Of a DNA stretch of 64,000 nt, positions 63,452-64,000 are shown piece after piece (position 1 is the stretch's first letter; every line of letters starts with the position of its first letter). The DNA is taken from NCBI RefSeq assembly GCF_007993065.1, contig NZ_VOPL01000002.1, forward strand, positions 1-64,000. Reading direction: 5' to 3'. This stretch comes from Paracoccus aurantiacus (GTDB lineage: Bacteria > Pseudomonadota > Alphaproteobacteria > Rhodobacterales > Rhodobacteraceae). Under the pieces are notes generated by a model. The model was given only the letters and a program-made list of their open reading frames with translations. It was not told the origin of the DNA and did no database searches. A program made the translations under genes and the position numbers.

Positions 63452-64000
63452 ATGACCGTCTGGCAGATACATTTCCTGAACGCGCGCAAGGCCTTGAACG
63501 GCGTCATGCCGGAGGCACGGGCAGCAGCGCGTGACGCCGTGGCAATCGTGGAAGAACACGTCGCGCTGCCACGTTTTGACCTTGTCATCCGCACCGGCGA
63601 CGAAGTCGTGCAGGGCTGGGGTATGGGCGGTTACGCGCCCGCGCCGGGACAGATTCAGATTACGCTCGATCCCTCGCGCTTTGACCCTGAACCTTTTACC
63701 CGCACACTGGTTCACGAACTGCACCATCTGATCCGCTGGGACGGTCCGGGTTATGGCAAGTCATTGGGTGAGGCCTTGGTCAGCGAGGGCCTTGCCGGAC
63801 ATTTCGTGCTTCAGGTGCTGGGCGGTCCCCCTGACCCGTGGGACAGCGTCAATCCGTCCGACGAAATTGCGCGGCGCGCGTCCAACGAATGGGCGCGGCG
63901 CGACTATGACCATGCCGAATGGTTTTTCGGCAAGGGCAAGATCCGTCGCTGGTCAGGCTATGGCCTTGGGCACCGCATGGTCGCGGATTACCTGAAAGCG
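63452..64000 (+). CDS. DUF2268-like putative zinc metalloprotease, 3' end missing
   Basis: The frame is open from the ATG at 63452 to the window end (183 residues visible). It carries HELHH at 88-92, a gluzincin-type HExxH zinc motif, followed by SLGEALVSEGLAGHF with a glutamate at the spacing expected for the third ligand. No signal peptide is seen. DUF2268 proteins are predicted zinc peptidases with unknown substrates. The end and any further domain lie outside the window. Confidence 0.82.
   Translation, partial: MTVWQIHFLNARKALNGVMPEARAAARDAVAIVEEHVALPRFDLVIRTGDEVVQGWGMGGYAPAPGQIQITLDPSRFDPEPFTRTLVHELHHLIRWDGPGYGKSLGEALVSEGLAGHFVLQVLGGPPDPWDSVNPSDEIARRASNEWARRDYDHAEWFFGKGKIRRWSGYGLGHRMVADYLKA

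Overview
The window is GC-rich, densely coded DNA from an alphaproteobacterium, most probably a Rhodobacterales member close to Paracoccus. This is inferred from the gene content: an alphaproteobacterial GlpSTPQUV-type glycerol ABC transporter, paralogous gamma-glutamylputrescine-synthetase-like genes, a CnoX / Lon-N / Trm112 / UbiH block and a long FtsK. There are about 55 protein genes, one tRNA-Tyr and one candidate small RNA. No insertion sequence, integrase or CRISPR array was seen.

Layout. 1-6728 is the end of a type VI secretion cargo module: VgrG (5' end outside the window), an EagR-type chaperone, a PAAR-Rhs effector whose variable C-terminus looks like a GIY-YIG nuclease, and an Imm26-like immunity protein. 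6791-10380 is a GH2 beta-mannosidase and a LacI regulator behind two matching operator-like palindromes. 10434-12595 holds tRNA-Tyr, RlmB, a secreted YHS protein, a candidate sRNA with its own promoter and terminator, and a CoA-binding protein. 12618-20922 is a divergent polyamine / gamma-glutamyl region: PuuB-like oxidase, glutamine-synthetase-like ligase and glutamine amidotransferase on the minus strand; a polar amino-acid/polyamine ABC transporter and a second ligase on the plus strand. 21017-24757 is a PaiB-like protein and a copper-export pair (CopA, CueR) with a textbook 19-bp-spacer CueR promoter.

24766-36214 is a glycerol locus: a GlpR-like DeoR repressor, GlpD, two ABC ATPases with complementary degenerate motifs, two permeases, a DUF2160 membrane protein, a binding protein, GlpK and an iron-type alcohol dehydrogenase. 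36385-46556 is a surface-glycan block: a GT2-GT4 fusion, an SGNH/AlgX-like gene broken by a frameshift, an FkbM methyltransferase, two Stf0 sulfotransferases, a GT8-like enzyme and a GT4 enzyme carrying repeated NPDV modules. 46928-48825 is gluconate uptake and phosphorylation (GntP, GntK).

48829-64000 is mostly core: L,D-transpeptidase-like protein, GTP cyclohydrolase II with a RibB-like remnant, an OmpR-family regulator, an MFS carrier, ExoIII, CnoX, Lon-N protein, Trm112, UbiH, amidase, aminotransferase, FtsK, an ABM-flavin reductase fusion divergent from an HxlR regulator with a perfect palindrome between them, and a truncated metalloprotease-like gene.

The most interesting signals are the Rhs nuclease-immunity pair, the asymmetric glycerol ABC ATPases, the candidate sRNA at 12053-12139, the sulfated-glycan cluster with its frameshifted gene, and several palindromic or direct-repeat operators next to their likely regulators.
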